Assembly: GCA_022820625.1 (NCBI GenBank)
Contig: JAJEFE010000076.1
Coordinates: forward strand, 1-57,367
Origin: Gammaproteobacteria bacterium
GTDB taxonomy: Bacteria; Pseudomonadota; Gammaproteobacteria; Steroidobacterales; Rariloculaceae
Direction: 5' to 3'
Length of the DNA stretch: 57,367 nt
In this document: positions 40,737 to 49,047 of the stretch, one piece after another
How the letters are laid out: every line of letters starts with the position of its first letter
Position numbering within the stretch: position 1 is the stretch's first letter
Notes under the pieces: model-generated
Databases searched by the model: none
The model's input: the letters and a program-made list of their open reading frames with translations, nothing else
Told to the model about the DNA's origin: nothing
Translations under genes and position numbers: made by a program

Positions 40737-42470
40737 TCAACCCTTCCTGGCAATCACGTTGAGCAGCGCCTGGCGTTTTTCGATTTTGACTGCCCGCAGC
40801 GCGCGCTCGAGCGCGGCGGGCAGTTCTTCCGGATCCTCGACAAGCTCGCCGTAACCGCCGTTGGCCTCGCAGATCAGGTCGAACCGGGGCGACGGCTCCA
40901 ACTCGCACAGGGGCACAGATTCCGCCTGCGCCGCCCACCCTCCCGGGGCGTAGCGAAACGTGGCTTCACGAGAGCGTTGCCAACTGCCGTTGTTGTAGAT
41001 GACGAACAGCACGGGCAGATCGTATGCCCGGGACATGAAATGAGTCGCCGTCGGCACCCCGAATACATGGCTGCCGTCGCCGATCGCGCATATTACGGTA
41101 CGGTCGGGGCAGGCCAGCTTCGCGCCCAGCGCCGCGCCGGGCGCCCAACCCAGCACGCCCGAGTGGGGATGGCCGAAGAACGTGCCGGGTCGGCGGAAGC
41201 ACGTCTGCGTGGGGTCCAGCGATATCTCTGTGATGACGATGTCGTCATCGTCCAGCACATCGCCGATGCAGCGTGAAATCCATCCATAGTCCATCGGCCG
41301 AGCGTCGCTGACGCGACGTGCGGCATCGGTCCACGCCTGCCGTTGACGGCGGTGCGCCGCCTCCCACTGCCTGCGTCGCGCATCGATGGAGGAAACGTCT
41401 TTCACGGACCCTGTCAGGGCCTCCGCCACACAAGCCTCCAGCGCCCGCAACGTGCCCGCGGCATTGCCGGCCAGCCCGATATCCGTGGGATAGCCGCGAA
41501 TGGGATACCGCTCGTAAAGCGGATCGTCGTCGATCTGGATCACGGTGGCCTTGTCCGGCGGTTCCGCCCGATTCGGAAACCATGGCGTATCGGATTCGAC
41601 GGCCAGGATGACATCGGCGTCCGGCACCAGCCCATCCGCTTCAAACCCCTGATGAAGCGGGTGATCGTGGGGAAAATTCATATAGGCGCCCCAGGACTCG
41701 GCCACGGGAATGGCCAACTGCTCCGCCAGCGACACCAGGGGAGCCACCGCCTGCGTATCCCTGCCGGCAGAGGACACGACGATGAGCGGATTGTCCGCGT
41801 TCACGAGTGCCTCCGCCGCGCGAGCGACGGCGGCCGGATCGGGTTGCGCGGCCGCCGACGGCCTCAACCGCGGCCTGGTGCTGAACTCGAATTCGGGCAG
41901 CGCTTCGCCGGCCACGTCCAGGGGAAACGTCACATAGACCGGTCCCGAAGGCGGGTTTGCGGCGATGGCCAGGGCGCGGTCGGCCACGGTTTCGAGTTGC
42001 TCGCCGAAGCGCAACTCGTAATCCCACTTGACGAACTCGCGCACCAGGCCGGCCTGGTCGAACGACTCCTGGGCCCAGTGAATGGTGGCCGCGCGGGAGG
42101 TCTTGCGGCCTTTCTCGGTAATCGCGGTGCGTCCCGCCGCAACCAGCATGGGGATACGGGCGCGGGCGGCGTTGATGATTCCCCCCACGGCGTTGGCCGT
42201 GCCGGCGACGGTATGCAGCATCACCGCCTGGGGCTCGCCCGTCACCATGGTGTAGCCATGGGCCATGGAAATCGTGGTGATCTCGTGAATCACCGTGATC
42301 GGGCGCAGTCGGTCCGCGCGTCCCTGCGCCTCCCGTTTCGCGAACGCCTCTATGAACGGCGGAAAATCCGTGCCTGCGCCCCCGCCAAAGAAGTACCTGA
42401 TCCCCCGCGCCTCCAATAACTCCAGAAACCCCTCGGCTACGCTGTCAACCTTCAATCGCTTCTTGCTCAT
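40737..42470 (-). CDS. Thiamine-diphosphate-dependent enzyme, acetolactate-synthase-like
   Basis: This 577-residue ThDP enzyme has the usual three domains. The N-terminal PYR domain has the cofactor-activating Glu in TVIHEITTISMAHGY and A-V-M-L-H-T-V-A-G-T-A-N. The central domain covers about 200-350. The C-terminal PP domain has the GDGS...N motif, with GDGSHVFGVPTATHF and the closing IYNNGSW. It resembles acetolactate synthase large subunits and benzoylformate-decarboxylase-like enzymes but carries no adjacent small subunit, so a decarboxylase or lyase for a 2-keto acid is more likely than valine/isoleucine synthesis. No strong ribosome-binding site precedes ATG 42470. It is divergent from the metallo-beta-lactamase-fold gene, with an operator-like palindrome between them. 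Confidence 0.85.
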   Translation of the reverse strand: MSKKRLKVDSVAEGFLELLEARGIRYFFGGGAGTDFPPFIEAFAKREAQGRADRLRPITVIHEITTISMAHGYTMVTGEPQAVMLHTVAGTANAVGGIINAARARIPMLVAAGRTAITEKGRKTSRAATIHWAQESFDQAGLVREFVKWDYELRFGEQLETVADRALAIAANPPSGPVYVTFPLDVAGEALPEFEFSTRPRLRPSAAAQPDPAAVARAAEALVNADNPLIVVSSAGRDTQAVAPLVSLAEQLAIPVAESWGAYMNFPHDHPLHQGFEADGLVPDADVILAVESDTPWFPNRAEPPDKATVIQIDDDPLYERYPIRGYPTDIGLAGNAAGTLRALEACVAEALTGSVKDVSSIDARRRQWEAAHRRQRQAWTDAARRVSDARPMDYGWISRCIGDVLDDDDIVITEISLDPTQTCFRRPGTFFGHPHSGVLGWAPGAALGAKLACPDRTVICAIGDGSHVFGVPTATHFMSRAYDLPVLFVIYNNGSWQRSREATFRYAPGGWAAQAESVPLCELEPSPRFDLICEANGGYGELVEDPEELPAALERALRAVKIEKRQALLNVIARKG

Positions 42471-42575
42471 GTCGTCACGTCGTGCCCATGCAATCTCTTC
42501 ATGTCCATGACGGGCCCGCTGCCGAGCGCAACCGGTGCGCGCGAACCCGGATTTCGCTGCTGGCGCAGGTGAGAT

Positions 42576-42594
42576 ATAACCGCCGGACGGTTAT
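42576..42594. promoter_or_regulatory. Operator-like inverted repeat between divergent genes
   Basis: ATAACCG-CCGGA-CGGTTAT is a perfect seven-base inverted repeat with a five-base spacer, near the middle of the 200 bp region between the ThDP enzyme and the MBL-fold gene. The size and symmetry fit a TetR-, GntR- or MarR-type dimer site controlling both directions. No regulator gene is adjacent. Confidence 0.5.
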
Positions 42595-42670
42595 GATAGC
42601 GAAACGCGCTGCACTTCGGTCCGTATGTCCCGGCGAAGTGCGTACTGGTCCGGAATTCAGGAGAAAGCTC

Positions 42671-43531
42671 ATGAGATTCGCTCTCGGAATCGGTTGTCTG
42701 TCATTGCTGGCGGCTGGCGCCGCCACGGCCCAACAGGATCGGGACTGGGATGCCGTGAATCTGACCATCCACCATGTAGCCGGCGGCGTGTACTACCTGG
42801 AAGGCGCCGGCGGCAACATCGGGTTGTCCGTGGGCGAAGATGGCATCGTCATGGTGGACGATCAGTTCGCCCCCCTGACGGACCGCATCCTGGCCGCTAT
42901 TGCAGACCTGGACGATGGCGAGATTCGCTTCGTGATCAATACGCACGTTCACGGCGACCATGTCGGAGGCAACGAGAACCTGGGAGGACTGGGAATCACC
43001 ATCCTCGCCAACGACCGGGTGCGGGTGCGCATGGTGGAGGAAATGTACGCCGATTTGGCGTTGCCCGTATTGACCTACAGCGACACCACCACGATCCACC
43101 TCAACGACGAGGAAGTGCACGTCTTCACGGTCCCGCCCGCGCACACCGACGGCGACAGCTTCATCCACTTCCGCGGCTCCGACATCCTGCACCTCGGGGA
43201 CGTGTTCCGGACCAACAACTTCCCCTACATCGACGTGAGCAGGGGCGGCACGCTCAGGGGGACGCTTGAGGCCCTGGGCATCGCCATCGGCATGGCCGGC
43301 CCCGATACGTTGATCATCCCGGGCCACGGCGGCCTCTCTACCCGTGAGGACGTGGCGGAATTCCGGGACATGGCGCTGGCGGTCGCCGAACGGGTCGAAC
43401 GGTTGGTGCGTGACGGCGCCAGCTTCGAGGATGTGCTCGCCGCGGGAACAACGGCCGAGTACGAGGAGCGCTGGGGCGACCCGGAGCGCTTCCTGACAGG
43501 GCTCTATACCGAGGTCGGCGGGGAGCTCTAG
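42671..43531 (+). CDS. Secreted MBL-fold metallo-hydrolase
   Basis: This 286-residue exported protein has a signal peptide (MRFALGIGCLSLLAAGAATA, cut before QQ) and a metallo-beta-lactamase fold. The zinc motif HVHGDH is present (THVHGDHVGGN); further ligands are the His in PPAHTDGDSF, the Asp in HLGDVF and the His in IPGHGG. This set fits a binuclear hydrolase. Its type resembles the quinoprotein-relay-type MBL proteins and periplasmic beta-lactamase-like hydrolases; a true beta-lactamase role is not indicated. The start has AGGAGA upstream. It stands 33 bp before the hydroxyacid dehydrogenase gene and may be co-transcribed with it. Confidence 0.87.
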   Translation: MRFALGIGCLSLLAAGAATAQQDRDWDAVNLTIHHVAGGVYYLEGAGGNIGLSVGEDGIVMVDDQFAPLTDRILAAIADLDDGEIRFVINTHVHGDHVGGNENLGGLGITILANDRVRVRMVEEMYADLALPVLTYSDTTTIHLNDEEVHVFTVPPAHTDGDSFIHFRGSDILHLGDVFRTNNFPYIDVSRGGTLRGTLEALGIAIGMAGPDTLIIPGHGGLSTREDVAEFRDMALAVAERVERLVRDGASFEDVLAAGTTAEYEERWGDPERFLTGLYTEVGGEL

Positions 43532-43553
43532 AGCCGTGGGGGCGCGCGCGGGT

Positions 43554-43558
43554 GGGAG
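43554..43558 (+). promoter_or_regulatory. Ribosome-binding site supporting a CTG start
   Basis: GGGAG lies six bases before CTG 43565. No ATG, GTG or TTG exists in this frame between the upstream stop (43529-43531) and GTG 43649, which would remove the first beta-strand of the dehydrogenase. Confidence 0.5.
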
Positions 43559-43564
43559 TGGCAC

Positions 43565-44620
43565 CTGAAACGTCCCCGGGTTTGCATCTACATCCCCATC
43601 GATGCTTCCGGAGCTTCCCATCGACGCATCCGGGAAGCGGGATGCGAGGTGATCCTCGGGCAGGCGACCTGGCGAACCGGCATTGACCGTAACACGTTGC
43701 TTGAACTGGTTGGCGGCGCCCACGCCCTGATGGGGGCCACCATCAAGCGCGCTCCCATCGACGGAAACTTTCTCGATCGTCTGCCCGAGTTGCGAATCGT
43801 CTCCAAGTACACCATCGGCGTCGAGGACGTGGATCTGGATGCCGCCACCGCCCGGGGAATTCTCGTCACTCACTGCCCCACCGAAGCCAACTGGGGCGGC
43901 GTCGCCGAGGGCACCGTCGGCTTCATGCTGACGCTGCTGAAGCGGGTGCGCGAGCGGGACCGCCATGTCAAGGCCGGCGGATGGCGCGATTCCAGCCTGA
44001 TGGGCGCCTACCTTGGCCGTCGTGAGGACGGCTATCCCGGCCTGACGATCGGAATCGTGGGGCTTGGGCGCTGCGGATCCCGGGTTGCGGAGTTGCTGTC
44101 CACCTGGCGGGTTCGAATGTTGGCCTGCGATCCCTATGTCGAGGAAGAGAAATTTCAGCACCTTGGCGTCGTCCGGACAGACCTCCCAACGTTGCTCCGG
44201 GAATCGGATGTGGTCACCCTGCACGTCACCCTGACCGAGGAAACCCGCGGCTTCATCGGCGCCCGTGAACTGGCGTTCATGAAATCTTCGGCCATCCTTA
44301 TCAACACATCCCGGGGCGCGGTGGTGGACTCGGACGCGCTCTGCAACACGCTCGAAACGGATGGAATCGCCGCCGCCGCGCTGGACGTGCTGCCGGAGGA
44401 ACCTCCGGGCGAGCAGGACCGTATCCTGACGCTGGGCGACAAGGTGCTGCTGTGCCCGCACATGATCAGCGCAAACCATCCCGGTACCCTGCAGCCGGCC
44501 ATCCCGTGGGCCACGGACGCAACCCTGGCCGCGCTCCGCGGCCGGGTACCCGAGCACGTCTGCAACGTCGATGCCGTACCGCTGTGGCTTGCGCGGTTCG
44601 GCGACCGACCCCTCATATGA
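43565..44620 (+). CDS. D-isomer-specific 2-hydroxyacid dehydrogenase
   Basis: This NAD-dependent dehydrogenase of the SerA/D-2-hydroxyacid family has about 351 residues from the proposed CTG start. The N-terminal strand RVCIYIPIDASGA is coded upstream of the first GTG (43649), so translation probably begins at CTG 43565, which has GGGAG six bases before it. The Rossmann motif GIVGLGRCGS is present. The catalytic Arg is in INTSRGAVVD, the Glu in VLPEEPP and the His in CPHMIS. A 12-residue loop (SLMGAYLGRRED) precedes the Rossmann domain. It is ATGA-coupled to the MFS gene downstream. The substrate is not known; the neighbouring permease and M20 hydrolase suggest use of an imported conjugate. 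Confidence 0.85.
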   Translation: MKRPRVCIYIPIDASGASHRRIREAGCEVILGQATWRTGIDRNTLLELVGGAHALMGATIKRAPIDGNFLDRLPELRIVSKYTIGVEDVDLDAATARGILVTHCPTEANWGGVAEGTVGFMLTLLKRVRERDRHVKAGGWRDSSLMGAYLGRREDGYPGLTIGIVGLGRCGSRVAELLSTWRVRMLACDPYVEEEKFQHLGVVRTDLPTLLRESDVVTLHVTLTEETRGFIGARELAFMKSSAILINTSRGAVVDSDALCNTLETDGIAAAALDVLPEEPPGEQDRILTLGDKVLLCPHMISANHPGTLQPAIPWATDATLAALRGRVPEHVCNVDAVPLWLARFGDRPLI

Positions 44621-45993
44621 CGGACGGCGATACAACAGGTGGCGATATGACGGACGGCGTACTGACGGGTGACACCGCGGCGAATGGCCGGGACGGCCGG
44701 GCGCCGAAGCCGGCATACGGGAGCCGCGCCATCTGGTCCTGGGCGTTCTACGACTTCGCCAACTCGCCGTTCACGACGCTGGTGATCACCTTCGTCTACG
44801 CGACCTACTTCACCCAGGTCATCGCACCGGACCCCATCACCGGTACGGCGCTCTGGTCACGGGCCATCACGATCACGGCGCTGATCACGGCGATCTGCTC
44901 TCCCCTGCTGGGCGCGCTGGCGGACCGCGGCGGCTATCGCAAGGCCTTTGTACTCGCGTTTTCCCTGGTGTGCATACTTGCGACAGCGGCGCTTTACCAG
45001 GTCCTCCCCGGGCAGGTTGCCGCCGCCCTGGTGCTGGTGGTCATCGCCAACCTGGGATACGAATTCGCCACCGTCTTCTACAATGCCTTTCTTCCGGACA
45101 TCTCGCCTCCCGGCCGCATCGGGCGCATTTCGGGCTATGGCTGGGCGCTTGGCTACGCCGGGGGACTGCTGGCGCTGCTCCTGGCGCTGGTGGCGCTGGT
45201 TCAGCCGGAGATACCGTGGTTCGGATTCAGCACCCAAGCCGGCGAAAACATCCGCGCCACCAATCTGCTGACGGCTGCCTGGTTTGCGCTCTTCACGCTG
45301 CCGTTCCTGCTCTGGGTACCGGAAGACCGCTCTGCCGCGTCGGACCGCGGCCGCGTGGTCGGCGACGCCGTGCGTCAGTTGCGCGAAACATTCGCGGAAA
45401 TCCGCCGCTACCGCCAGATCGTGCGGCTGCTCGTGGCGCGCTTCTTCTACAACAACGGCCTGGTCACCGTCATCGCCTTCGGCGGCATCTACGCCGCGGA
45501 GTCGTTCGGCTTCACGCTGCAGGAAGTGTTGATCTTCGGGATCGCGCTGAACGTTGCCGCGGGCGCCGGCGCGCTCGCCATGGGCCACCTGGACGACCGC
45601 ATCGGCGGCAAGCGAACGATCGTCATTTCTCTGATCGGCCTGGGGCTGGCCACGGTGCTGGCCATCATGGCCACGGACAAGCTCTGGCTGTGGGCGGCGG
45701 GCGTCATCATCGGCATCTTCCTGGGGCCGAACCAGGCGGCCAGCCGCTCGCTCATGGGCCGCTTCGTGCCCGGGGAAAAGGAGAACGAGTTCTACGGGTT
45801 CTTCGCGTTCTCAGGCAAACTGACGGCCTTCCTGGGGCCGTTTCTGCTGGGCGTACTGACACTGTGGACAGGCTCCCAGCGCTGGGGCGTCTCGGTGGTG
45901 CTGGTCATGTTCGCGGTGGGCCTGATGTTGCTGATTCCGCTGGATGAGCGGGAAGGCATCGCCCGGGCCGGGCGCGGCGGAGCAACGCGATGA
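44617..45993 (+). CDS. MFS transporter, UMF1/Atg22-like
   Basis: This 458-residue permease has about 12 membrane helices. The N-terminal SWAFYDFANSPFTTLVITFV and ADRGGYRKAFVL are hallmarks of the UMF1/Atg22-like family. The second half has DDRIGGKRTIVIS and FLGPNQAASRSLMGRFVPG. The first ATG (44617) overlaps the dehydrogenase stop (ATGA). A second ATG 30 bases later (44647) repeats the same codons ATGACGGACGG and has AGGTGG upstream, so the true start may be 44647. Its stop overlaps the M20 hydrolase start (ATGA). Atg22-like carriers export or import amino acids, but the substrate is not determined here. Confidence 0.88.
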   Translation: MTDGDTTGGDMTDGVLTGDTAANGRDGRAPKPAYGSRAIWSWAFYDFANSPFTTLVITFVYATYFTQVIAPDPITGTALWSRAITITALITAICSPLLGALADRGGYRKAFVLAFSLVCILATAALYQVLPGQVAAALVLVVIANLGYEFATVFYNAFLPDISPPGRIGRISGYGWALGYAGGLLALLLALVALVQPEIPWFGFSTQAGENIRATNLLTAAWFALFTLPFLLWVPEDRSAASDRGRVVGDAVRQLRETFAEIRRYRQIVRLLVARFFYNNGLVTVIAFGGIYAAESFGFTLQEVLIFGIALNVAAGAGALAMGHLDDRIGGKRTIVISLIGLGLATVLAIMATDKLWLWAAGVIIGIFLGPNQAASRSLMGRFVPGEKENEFYGFFAFSGKLTAFLGPFLLGVLTLWTGSQRWGVSVVLVMFAVGLMLLIPLDEREGIARAGRGGATR

Positions 45994-47150
45994 GGATCAT
46001 CCCTGAAATCCGCGCTTTCGAAGACGATCTCGTTTCCTGGCGGCGCGACCTGCATGCGCACCCGGAACTTGCCTATCGCGAGCACAGAACCGCCGGCCTT
46101 GTGGCCGAGCGTCTTCAGCGTTGGGGCATCGATGTCGATCGGGGTCTTGCCGATACGGGTGTGGTGGGCACGCTGTCAAAGGGTGAAGGACCGATGATCG
46201 GCCTGAGAGCCGACATGGACGCCCTCCCCATGGAGGAAGCGAATACCTTCGCGCACCGTTCGCAACTTCCCGGCCGGATGCACGCCTGCGGACACGATGG
46301 CCACACCACGATGTTGCTGGGTGCGGCCCGCTACCTGGCCGAGCACGGCGACTTCTCCGGCACCGTGCGCTTCATCTTCCAGCCCGCCGAAGAAGCCGCC
46401 GGAGGCGCCAAGCGGATGTTGGACGATGGGTTGTTCACACGCTTTCCGGTGGATGCCGTGTTCGGCATGCACAACTGGCCCGGGCTGGCGGCCGGGCAGT
46501 TCGCGACACGGGCGGGGCCGTTGATGGCGTCCCTGGACACGTTCGACATTCGCATCGCGGGACACGGCGCCCATGGCGCCGCACCGCAGGACGGCGTCGA
46601 CCCGGTGGCTGCCGCCGCGCAGGTTGTCACGGCCGTGCAGACGATTGTCAGCCGCAACGTCGATCCGCTGAAAAGCGCGGTTATCAGCGTGACCCGGATT
46701 CACGGCGGCGATGCCGACAACGTCATTCCGCCGGAGGTCAGGCTCGGCGGCGGCATTCGCAGCTTCGATCCGGAGGTTCGGGCGCTGTTGTGCCAGCGCC
46801 TTGTCGAGGTGGTGGAAGGCGTCTGCGCGAGTCTTGGCGCGAGTGGCGCCGTGGAATTCACCGCGCGCTATCCCGCGGTGATCAACGCGACCGAAAGCAC
46901 ATCGCTCGCCCTGGAAACCGCGGCGGCTATCGTCGGTGAAACCAATGTGGACACCGAGACCGGCCCCGTGATGGTGTCCGAGGATTTCGCCTACCTGCTC
47001 GAGGCCAGCACAGGCTGTTTCATCTTCATAGGCAACGGCGGCGGCGACGGCGGCTGCATGATTCATAACCCCGGATACGACTTCAATGATGACATTCTGA
47101 CGCTCGGTGCCACCTACTGGGCGCGGCTGGCGCAGGGTTTTCTCCGTTAG
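45990..47150 (+). CDS. M20 family amidohydrolase / aminoacylase
   Basis: This 386-residue cytoplasmic metallopeptidase of the M20D type has the N-terminal motif W-R-R-D-L-H-A-H-P-E-L and G-L-R-A-D-M-D-A-L-P. The metal cluster shows in RMHACGHDGHTTMLL and FQPAEEAAGG; a dimerisation domain follows (about 185-300) and the last ligand region is ISDEDFAY-like, here MVSEDFAYLL with a C-terminal MIHNPGYDFND. Such enzymes cleave N-acyl amino acids, IAA conjugates or small peptides. The ATG overlaps the MFS stop and has GGAG seven bases upstream. Together with the permease and hydroxyacid dehydrogenase it could take up and split an acylated amino acid; that is inference. Confidence 0.92.
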   Translation: MRIIPEIRAFEDDLVSWRRDLHAHPELAYREHRTAGLVAERLQRWGIDVDRGLADTGVVGTLSKGEGPMIGLRADMDALPMEEANTFAHRSQLPGRMHACGHDGHTTMLLGAARYLAEHGDFSGTVRFIFQPAEEAAGGAKRMLDDGLFTRFPVDAVFGMHNWPGLAAGQFATRAGPLMASLDTFDIRIAGHGAHGAAPQDGVDPVAAAAQVVTAVQTIVSRNVDPLKSAVISVTRIHGGDADNVIPPEVRLGGGIRSFDPEVRALLCQRLVEVVEGVCASLGASGAVEFTARYPAVINATESTSLALETAAAIVGETNVDTETGPVMVSEDFAYLLEASTGCFIFIGNGGGDGGCMIHNPGYDFNDDILTLGATYWARLAQGFLR

Positions 47151-47287
47151 CAGGGTGCGCGGCGGCGGTGGCGAGCGGATGCGAAGGGAACCGGTGTTAC
47201 TCCATGCAAGCCAGTAGTGCAGGTTGAGCATTCGCCCGCCGATGCGTATGCTGCCGGGTCTTTCGAATGTGGCTGGCGAGGTTGCTC

Positions 47288-48274
47288 GTGGCTGACAGCA
47301 GACGAATTCTGTTCATCTTTCCCGGACAGGGTTCCCAATATCCCGGCATGGGCTCCGACCTGGTGGAGGAGTTCGAGCCGGCCCGGGAGATCTTTGCCCG
47401 AGCCAGCGAAGTGGCCGGGTACGACATGGAGGAACTGTGCTTTGAGGATCCGCACCAACGGCTGGACTTCACCCGTTACACTCAACCGGCGATACTCACA
47501 CACGAAGTGGCCTGCCTCCAGTCGCTGTTGAGCCTGGTCCCCAACATCAGGCCCGCGATGGCGGCCGGACACAGCCTGGGAGAGTACACGGCGCTGGTCA
47601 CGGGCGGGGCGCTGAGTTTCGAGGACGCGCTGCGGCTGGTCATCCGCCGCGCCGAACTGATGTACGAGCACGGCCAGGGGAGGATGCTGGCTACGGCGCT
47701 GGATCTCGGTCAGGCGCGAGCATTGGCGGACAGGCATTTCTGCGGCATCGGCGGGTGCAATCTGCCAGAGCAGACCGTCATCGCCGGCAGCGAGCGGGAC
47801 CTCGACCGGCTGTCGGCGGACATGGCCGCCAGGTTTCCGCGCAAACGGGCCGTGCGCCTGAAGACCGCGGGCGCGTTCCATACCTATCTGATGGTGGACG
47901 CGGCGCAGCACTTCCGGGAAGTCCTCGAGGCGGTGAACTTCGAACCGCTCTCCGCCGCCGTCTTTGCCAATTACACCGGCGAACTCCACGAATCCGATGA
48001 AAACTCCATACGATCGCGCCTGTTCTTCCAGTTGTTCCACCCGGTCCGCTGGCGCGCATGCATGGAAGCGGCGCTCGATGCGGGCGTGGACACCATCGTC
48101 GAATTCGGGGGCGGCATCGGACGGGGCGACGGACCCCAGGGCAAGCGGCCCAACCTGGAATCCGTCGTCAAGAAAACGCTTCGGGCCCAGGGCCGGCAGG
48201 CGGAGTATTTCGGCGCGATCAACATTACCGGCATTCACGCGGCTGCCCAGGGGCTGCAGGCGCAGGCCACGTAG
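47288..48274 (+). CDS. Malonyl-CoA:ACP transacylase-like acyltransferase, orphan
   Basis: This acyltransferase of the FabD/PKS-AT fold has about 328 residues. The N-terminal LFIFPGQGSQYPGMG, nucleophile motif GHSLGE (Ser near 107) and catalytic His in GAFHTYLM are all present. The Arg normally at the carboxylate-binding site appears in IRRAELMYEHGQG. No ketosynthase, ACP or other fatty-acid gene is adjacent, so it is not the usual fab cluster member; a role with a trans-acting polyketide or lipid ACP is possible. GTG 47288 is chosen because GAGG lies six bases upstream; ATG 47267 is an alternative with no site. It precedes cysC by 89 bp in the same direction. Confidence 0.85.
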   Translation: MADSRRILFIFPGQGSQYPGMGSDLVEEFEPAREIFARASEVAGYDMEELCFEDPHQRLDFTRYTQPAILTHEVACLQSLLSLVPNIRPAMAAGHSLGEYTALVTGGALSFEDALRLVIRRAELMYEHGQGRMLATALDLGQARALADRHFCGIGGCNLPEQTVIAGSERDLDRLSADMAARFPRKRAVRLKTAGAFHTYLMVDAAQHFREVLEAVNFEPLSAAVFANYTGELHESDENSIRSRLFFQLFHPVRWRACMEAALDAGVDTIVEFGGGIGRGDGPQGKRPNLESVVKKTLRAQGRQAEYFGAINITGIHAAAQGLQAQAT

Positions 48275-48363
48275 TCGAGCGCACCCGAGGTTTTTGCCGC
48301 GGGCCTCCAGGGGCCGACCGGTGAACCGGCGAACCGGCACCGTCGAAAAAGACCGAGCAGACA

Positions 48364-49047
48364 ATGACACCAGCAAGTCAGAAAGCCACCAATGTCACCT
48401 GGCAGGAAGGCTTGATATCGAGGGAAGACCGCTACCAGATCCTGCGCCAGAAAGGCGCAACGATCTGGTTTACCGGCCTTTCGGGCAGCGGCAAGAGCAC
48501 CATCGCCATCGCCCTGGAGCGCGCGCTGTTCAGGCAAGGCAAGTTGTCGTACCGCCTCGACGGCGACAACGTGCGCCTGGGCATCAACAAGAACCTCGGT
48601 TTCTCCGAAGCGGACCGCAGGGAAAACATTCGTCGTATCGGAGAGGTCGCGAAACTCTTTGGCGACGCCGGCACGATTTCGCTGTCCGCCTTCATCAGCC
48701 CCTACGCGGCCGACCGGGACGAAGTTCGCCGGTTGCATGAGGATGCCGACCTGAGGTTTGTGGAGGTGTTCGTGGACTGCCCGCTGAGCGAGGCCGAACG
48801 CCGGGATCCGAAAGGACTGTACAAGCGCGCCCGCGCAGGCGAGATCAGAAACTTCACGGGAATCGACGACCCCTACGAGGCGCCCACCAACCCGGAAATT
48901 CATCTCAGGACGGACCGGCTCACCGTCGAAGAAGAGGTGTCGGCCATCATCGGGTACCTGGAGCGACACGGCATTATCGAATCCGGCCTGCCCGACGAAT
49001 GGCCAAGCCCGGCTGAACGCGGTCCCGCGGCGGGTGACGCCGGGTGA
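48364..49047 (+). CDS. cysC: Adenylylsulfate (APS) kinase
   Basis: This 227-residue cytoplasmic enzyme phosphorylates APS to PAPS. P-loop GLSGSGKST is near 38-46, followed by DGDNVRLGINKNLGFSEADR, the APS-binding segment, the RRIGEVAKLF helix, SLSAFISPYAADRD, and a lid ending FTGIDDPYEAP. The length is normal for CysC, with a longer C-terminal tail. The stop overlaps the sat start (GTGA), so the two sulfate-activation enzymes are made together. PAPS can feed sulfate assimilation or sulfotransferases; no PAPS reductase is present in the window. Confidence 0.95.
   Translation: MTPASQKATNVTWQEGLISREDRYQILRQKGATIWFTGLSGSGKSTIAIALERALFRQGKLSYRLDGDNVRLGINKNLGFSEADRRENIRRIGEVAKLFGDAGTISLSAFISPYAADRDEVRRLHEDADLRFVEVFVDCPLSEAERRDPKGLYKRARAGEIRNFTGIDDPYEAPTNPEIHLRTDRLTVEEEVSAIIGYLERHGIIESGLPDEWPSPAERGPAAGDAG

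Noticed and set aside
40737..42470. ilvB/ilvG acetolactate synthase of branched-chain amino acid synthesis
   Set aside because: No small subunit or ilv genes nearby, and it is paired with a secreted hydrolase; only the ThDP enzyme family can be supported.
42671..43531. Metallo-beta-lactamase resistance gene
   Set aside because: The fold and zinc motif are shared, but the sequence type is that of general periplasmic MBL-fold hydrolases and no resistance context is present.
42701..44716. 671-codon open frame on the minus strand
   Set aside because: Runs antisense through the MBL-fold and dehydrogenase genes; no domain, no ribosome-binding site.
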